Assembly (NCBI GenBank): GCA_002730985.1
Contig: PCBP01000042.1
Coordinates: forward strand, 1-17,314
Length of the DNA: 17,314 nucleotides
Source of the DNA: Flavobacteriales bacterium
Lineage (GTDB): Bacteria > Bacteroidota > Bacteroidia > Flavobacteriales > BACL11
Direction: 5' to 3'
The position numbers and the translations under genes were made by a program. Positions 15,174 to 17,314 of this stretch are shown in pieces. Below the pieces are notes generated by a model. It searched no databases and was not told the DNA's origin. It saw only the letters and a list, made by a program, of their open reading frames with translations. Position 1 is the stretch's first letter. Each line of letters starts with the position of its first letter.

Positions 15174-15188
15174 GTGTTTTTTATGATT

Positions 15189-15752
15189 CTAATCTAGCAG
15201 TTCTGCAGCTTCTAGCAATTCGTTATACCATTTTTTACCATATTTTCGAATAAGAGGCTCTTTTAGAAACTTGTAAAGAGGAACTTTTAATTTGCTTCCG
15301 CACTCGCATGCTGGTTTGCAAATTTTTATATTCTCATAGTTAACTGCATCAAAATTATTATATTCTTTTATCCTAACTGGAAATAAATGGCAAGAAATAG
15401 GTTTTTTAAAATAGGTTTTTCCATCTAAATACGCCTTTTCAATAGCGCATTTTGCAATTCCATTTTCATAATTAACAAAAGCACATTCACGATTTTTTAT
15501 AAGTGGGGTTGTTAGATCTCCTTCTAAATCGTAAACAGCAACCCCCTGATTTTCTATTGCTTCAATGCCTTCTTCTCTCATATAAGACTTGACATCATCA
15601 TAAATTTCTTCTAATATTATTTCCTCATCTTTAGTTAGTGGGGCTCCGGCATCTCCTTCAACACAGCAAGCTCCTTTACATAAATTTAAATCGCATACAA
15701 AATGTTTTTTAAAAATATCTAAGGCTATTATTTTGTCTTCTACTTGAATCAT
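15189..15752 (-). CDS. DUF3109 Cys-rich protein (YkgJ-like metal-binding pattern)
   Basis: Function unknown. 187 residues, cytosolic by sequence (no signal peptide or membrane segment), with ten cysteines: 20, 25, 29, 30, 90, 102, 121, 145, 149, 151. The N-terminal FVCDLNLCKGACCVEGDAGAPL and the later C90...C102...KPISCHLFPVRI (117-128) match the order of motifs in YkgJ-type CxxxCC proteins, thought to bind zinc or an iron-sulphur cluster; ICKPACECG (144-152) adds a further cluster. The start MIQVEDKIIALDIF is typical of Bacteroidota DUF3109 proteins; the longer reading begins 15 nt upstream and would include the predicted -7 box. It is transcribed divergently from glyS and converges on the dehydrogenase gene. 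A metal-dependent role is inferred only from the cysteines. Confidence 0.85.
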   Translation of the reverse strand: MIQVEDKIIALDIFKKHFVCDLNLCKGACCVEGDAGAPLTKDEEIILEEIYDDVKSYMREEGIEAIENQGVAVYDLEGDLTTPLIKNRECAFVNYENGIAKCAIEKAYLDGKTYFKKPISCHLFPVRIKEYNNFDAVNYENIKICKPACECGSKLKVPLYKFLKEPLIRKYGKKWYNELLEAAELLD

Positions 15753-15756
15753 TGAA

Positions 15757-15764
15757 CAAAAGTA
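15757..15764 (-). promoter_or_regulatory. Predicted -7 promoter box for DUF3109
   Basis: The minus strand reads TACTTTTG, an exact TAnnTTTG match, ending 4 nt before the ATG at 15752. At normal -7 placement transcription would start at about the A of the ATG, giving a leaderless mRNA. It forms one arm of the inverted repeat at 15757-15772. No -33 TTG is visible. Confidence 0.35.
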
Positions 15765-15772
15765 CACTTTTG
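15757..15772. repeat. Inverted repeat in the DUF3109/glyS divergent region
   Basis: CAAAAGTACACTTTTG: perfect 7-bp arms (CAAAAGT / ACTTTTG) around a 2-bp centre. It overlaps the -7 box of DUF3109 and lies 13 bp before the glyS -7 box, an operator-like position. No known regulator motif is recognised. Confidence 0.6.
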
Positions 15773-15785
15773 AGAACAGAATTTA

Positions 15786-15793
15786 TATTTTTG
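15786..15793 (+). promoter_or_regulatory. Predicted -7 promoter box for glyS
   Basis: TATTTTTG matches TAnnTTTG exactly and ends 4 nt before the glyS ATG, the same spacing as the box of the opposing gene. A TTTG at 15769-15772 lies 13 nt upstream, shorter than the usual -33/-7 spacing. If used, it predicts a leaderless glyS mRNA. Confidence 0.35.
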
Positions 15794-15797
15794 TGGT

Positions 15798-17314
15798 ATG
15801 GCTAATTATGAAGACATCTTTAAAAAAATAGTTTCACACTGCAAAGAATATGGCTATATATTTCAATCCTCAGAAATTTATGACGGACTAGCAGCAGCTT
15901 ACGATTATGGCCCTAATGGAGTGGAATTAAAAAATAATATTAAAAACTATTGGTGGAAATTCATGGTTAATATGCATGAAAATATTGTTGGTTTAGATTC
16001 TTCTATTTTCATGCATCCTAATACGTGGAAAGCTTCTGGACATTTAGATGCGTTTAACGACCCCTTAATTGACAATAAAGATTCCAAAAAAAGGTATAGG
16101 GCAGATATTCTGATTGAAGATCATATTGCTAAAATTGAAGCGAAAATTGAAAAAGATTGTAAAAAAGCGGCTAAGCGCTTTGGGGATAGTTTTAACAAAG
16201 AAAAATTTATTAATACAAACGCAAGGCTTCTAGAAAGGAAAACGCAAATTTGTGAGATAAATAAAAGACTCACCAATTGCCTTTCCAATGGAGATTTAAA
16301 AAGCGTAAAAAATCTTATTGAAGAATTAGATGTAAAATGCCCGGTTTCTGGGACTAATAATTGGACGGATGTTCGTCAATTTAACCTAATGTTCAAGACG
16401 AAAATTGGAGCAACTACTGAAGCCTCTTCTGATTTATATTTGCGTCCAGAAACTGCACAAGGAATCTTTACCAATTTCTTAAATGTTCAGAAAACTGCTC
16501 GTATGAAAATCCCTTTTGGGATTGCGCAAATTGGAAAAGCCTTTAGAAATGAAATTATTGCGCGTCAATTTATTTTCCGAATGAGAGAGTTTGAACAAAT
16601 GGAAATGCAATTTTTTGTAAAGCCTGGTGAAGAAATGAAATGGTATGAGTATTGGAAAGATTTTCGCATGAAATGGCATAACTCTTTAAAAATGGGAAAA
16701 GATAATTATCGTTTTCACGATCATGAGAATTTAGCCCATTACGCTAATGCTGCTACTGACATTGAATTTAAATTCCCATTCGGGTTTAAAGAATTAGAAG
16801 GGGTTCATTCTAGATCAGATTTTGACTTGAAAGCACACCAAGAGTACTCAGGGAAAAAAATACAATATTTTGATCCTGAACTAGGCGAAAGCTATGTGCC
16901 TTATGTAGTAGAAACATCAATTGGTTTAGACAGAATGTTCCTTGCTATATTAAGCTGTTCTTTCCGGGAAGAAGAATTGAAAAATGGTGAAAGTAGAATA
17001 GTGTTAAAAATTCCTGCTTTTTTAGCTCCAATAAAAGCGGCTATTCTTCCACTTACCAAAAAAAATGGAATGCCAGAAAAAGCAAGGCAAATAATCAAGT
17101 TGCTTCAGCTAGATTTCAATTGCCAGTATGAAGAAAAAGACTCTATAGGAAAAAGATACCGAAGGCAAGATGCAATTGGGACTCCTTATTGTATCACAGT
17201 TGATCATCAGACTTTAGATGATAATACAATTACCTTGCGTGATAGAGACACTATGGGACAAGAAAGAGTTCCAATAGAAAAATTGCACTCTATTTTTTCT
17301 GATAAAGTAACTGT
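15798..17314 (+). CDS. glyS: Glycyl-tRNA synthetase, single-chain type; last few codons beyond window
   Basis: Class II synthetase charging tRNA-Gly in the cytosol; the alpha2 (eukaryote/Thermus-like) form, not the alpha/beta form of E. coli. The frame is open from the ATG at 15798 through 505 codons to the right edge. Features: EDIFKKIVSHCKEYGYIFQSSEIYDGLAAAYDYGPNG (5-41, given here by its ends and key YDYGPNG), a charged helical insertion (~95-180), KCPVSG and TDVRQFNLMF before motif 2, LRPETAQG, motif 2 beginning FRNEI at 249 and continuing RQFIFRMREFEQMEMQF, YVVETSIGLDRMF with motif 3 (GLDR 376-379), and the anticodon-binding domain from ~400 (KIPAFLAPIKAAILP). Bacteroidota GlyRS is about 510-515 residues, so only some 5-10 codons are missing. 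Divergent from DUF3109. Confidence 0.95.
   Translation, partial: MANYEDIFKKIVSHCKEYGYIFQSSEIYDGLAAAYDYGPNGVELKNNIKNYWWKFMVNMHENIVGLDSSIFMHPNTWKASGHLDAFNDPLIDNKDSKKRYRADILIEDHIAKIEAKIEKDCKKAAKRFGDSFNKEKFINTNARLLERKTQICEINKRLTNCLSNGDLKSVKNLIEELDVKCPVSGTNNWTDVRQFNLMFKTKIGATTEASSDLYLRPETAQGIFTNFLNVQKTARMKIPFGIAQIGKAFRNEIIARQFIFRMREFEQMEMQFFVKPGEEMKWYEYWKDFRMKWHNSLKMGKDNYRFHDHENLAHYANAATDIEFKFPFGFKELEGVHSRSDFDLKAHQEYSGKKIQYFDPELGESYVPYVVETSIGLDRMFLAILSCSFREEELKNGESRIVLKIPAFLAPIKAAILPLTKKNGMPEKARQIIKLLQLDFNCQYEEKDSIGKRYRRQDAIGTPYCITVDHQTLDDNTITLRDRDTMGQERVPIEKLHSIFSDKVT

Noticed and set aside
15141-15182. Possible terminator between the acyl-CoA dehydrogenase and DUF3109 genes
   Set aside because: Stems found (GC-CCTT/AAGG-GC with a mismatch) are short and the T-run is displaced by more than 12 nt; not a convincing intrinsic terminator.
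1-17314. Search for mobile elements, CRISPR arrays, toxin-antitoxin pairs, defence or secondary-metabolite clusters
   Set aside because: Nearly every base belongs to recognisable core genes; no transposase, integrase, regular repeats or cassette-like gene groups, and gaps are all under about 90 bases.

Overview
The window is AT-rich and looks like core chromosome of a Bacteroidota bacterium, most likely a marine-type Flavobacteriales. Four things support this. The gene families are Bacteroidota forms: a DAHP synthase with a C-terminal chorismate mutase, stand-alone DUF4271 next to hemD, DUF3109, DUF2279, short RsmI, and a single-chain GlyRS. Predicted promoters carry the Bacteroidota -7 box TAnnTTTG. 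Shine-Dalgarno sequences are not obvious. Gene packing is very tight, with 1-4 nt stop/start overlaps. I see no mobile element, CRISPR array, tRNA, rRNA, prophage or defence cassette, and no gene-free stretch longer than about 90 bases.

Layout, left to right. (1) A polyprenyl diphosphate synthase cut by the left edge overlaps dnaG (+). (2) Convergent to it is a four-gene minus-strand operon, in transcription order DUF2279 envelope protein, rsmI, DAHP synthase/chorismate mutase, recJ (7086 down to 2790). (3) A divergent promoter region (7087-7146) with a 9-bp-arm inverted repeat leads rightward into tdk-alr (+). (4) alr overlaps tail-to-tail, by 23 nt, the end of a second minus-strand operon: rnpA, yidD, an S41 C-terminal processing protease, and an O-antigen ligase/polymerase-like membrane protein (12404 down to 8776). 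(5) A strong hairpin/U-tract terminator separates this from DUF4271-hemD (13887 down to 12465). (6) A divergent promoter region leads into a glutaryl-CoA dehydrogenase-type acyl-CoA dehydrogenase (+). (7) This converges on a Cys-rich DUF3109 gene (-), which diverges across a 45-bp region from glyS (+). glyS runs off the right edge with only a few codons missing.

The genes are mostly housekeeping: replication and repair (DnaG, RecJ), translation and RNA processing (RsmI, RnpA, GlyRS), quinone and aromatic precursors, thymidine salvage, cell-wall D-alanine, haem synthesis, and envelope biogenesis (YidD, protease, ligase, DUF2279). I did not find a clearly new biological system. The items worth a second look are regulatory: all six gene starts facing the three divergent gaps have an exact TAnnTTTG box, two of the gaps contain inverted repeats built around these boxes, and two of the boxes sit only 4 nt from the ATG, which predicts leaderless mRNAs. 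Others are the Cys-rich DUF3109 protein, the DUF2279 envelope protein of unknown role, an enlarged periplasmic loop in the ligase, and an 8-G slippage-prone run in recJ. Several gene starts were set inside the longest open frame (DUF4271, acyl-CoA dehydrogenase, DUF3109).
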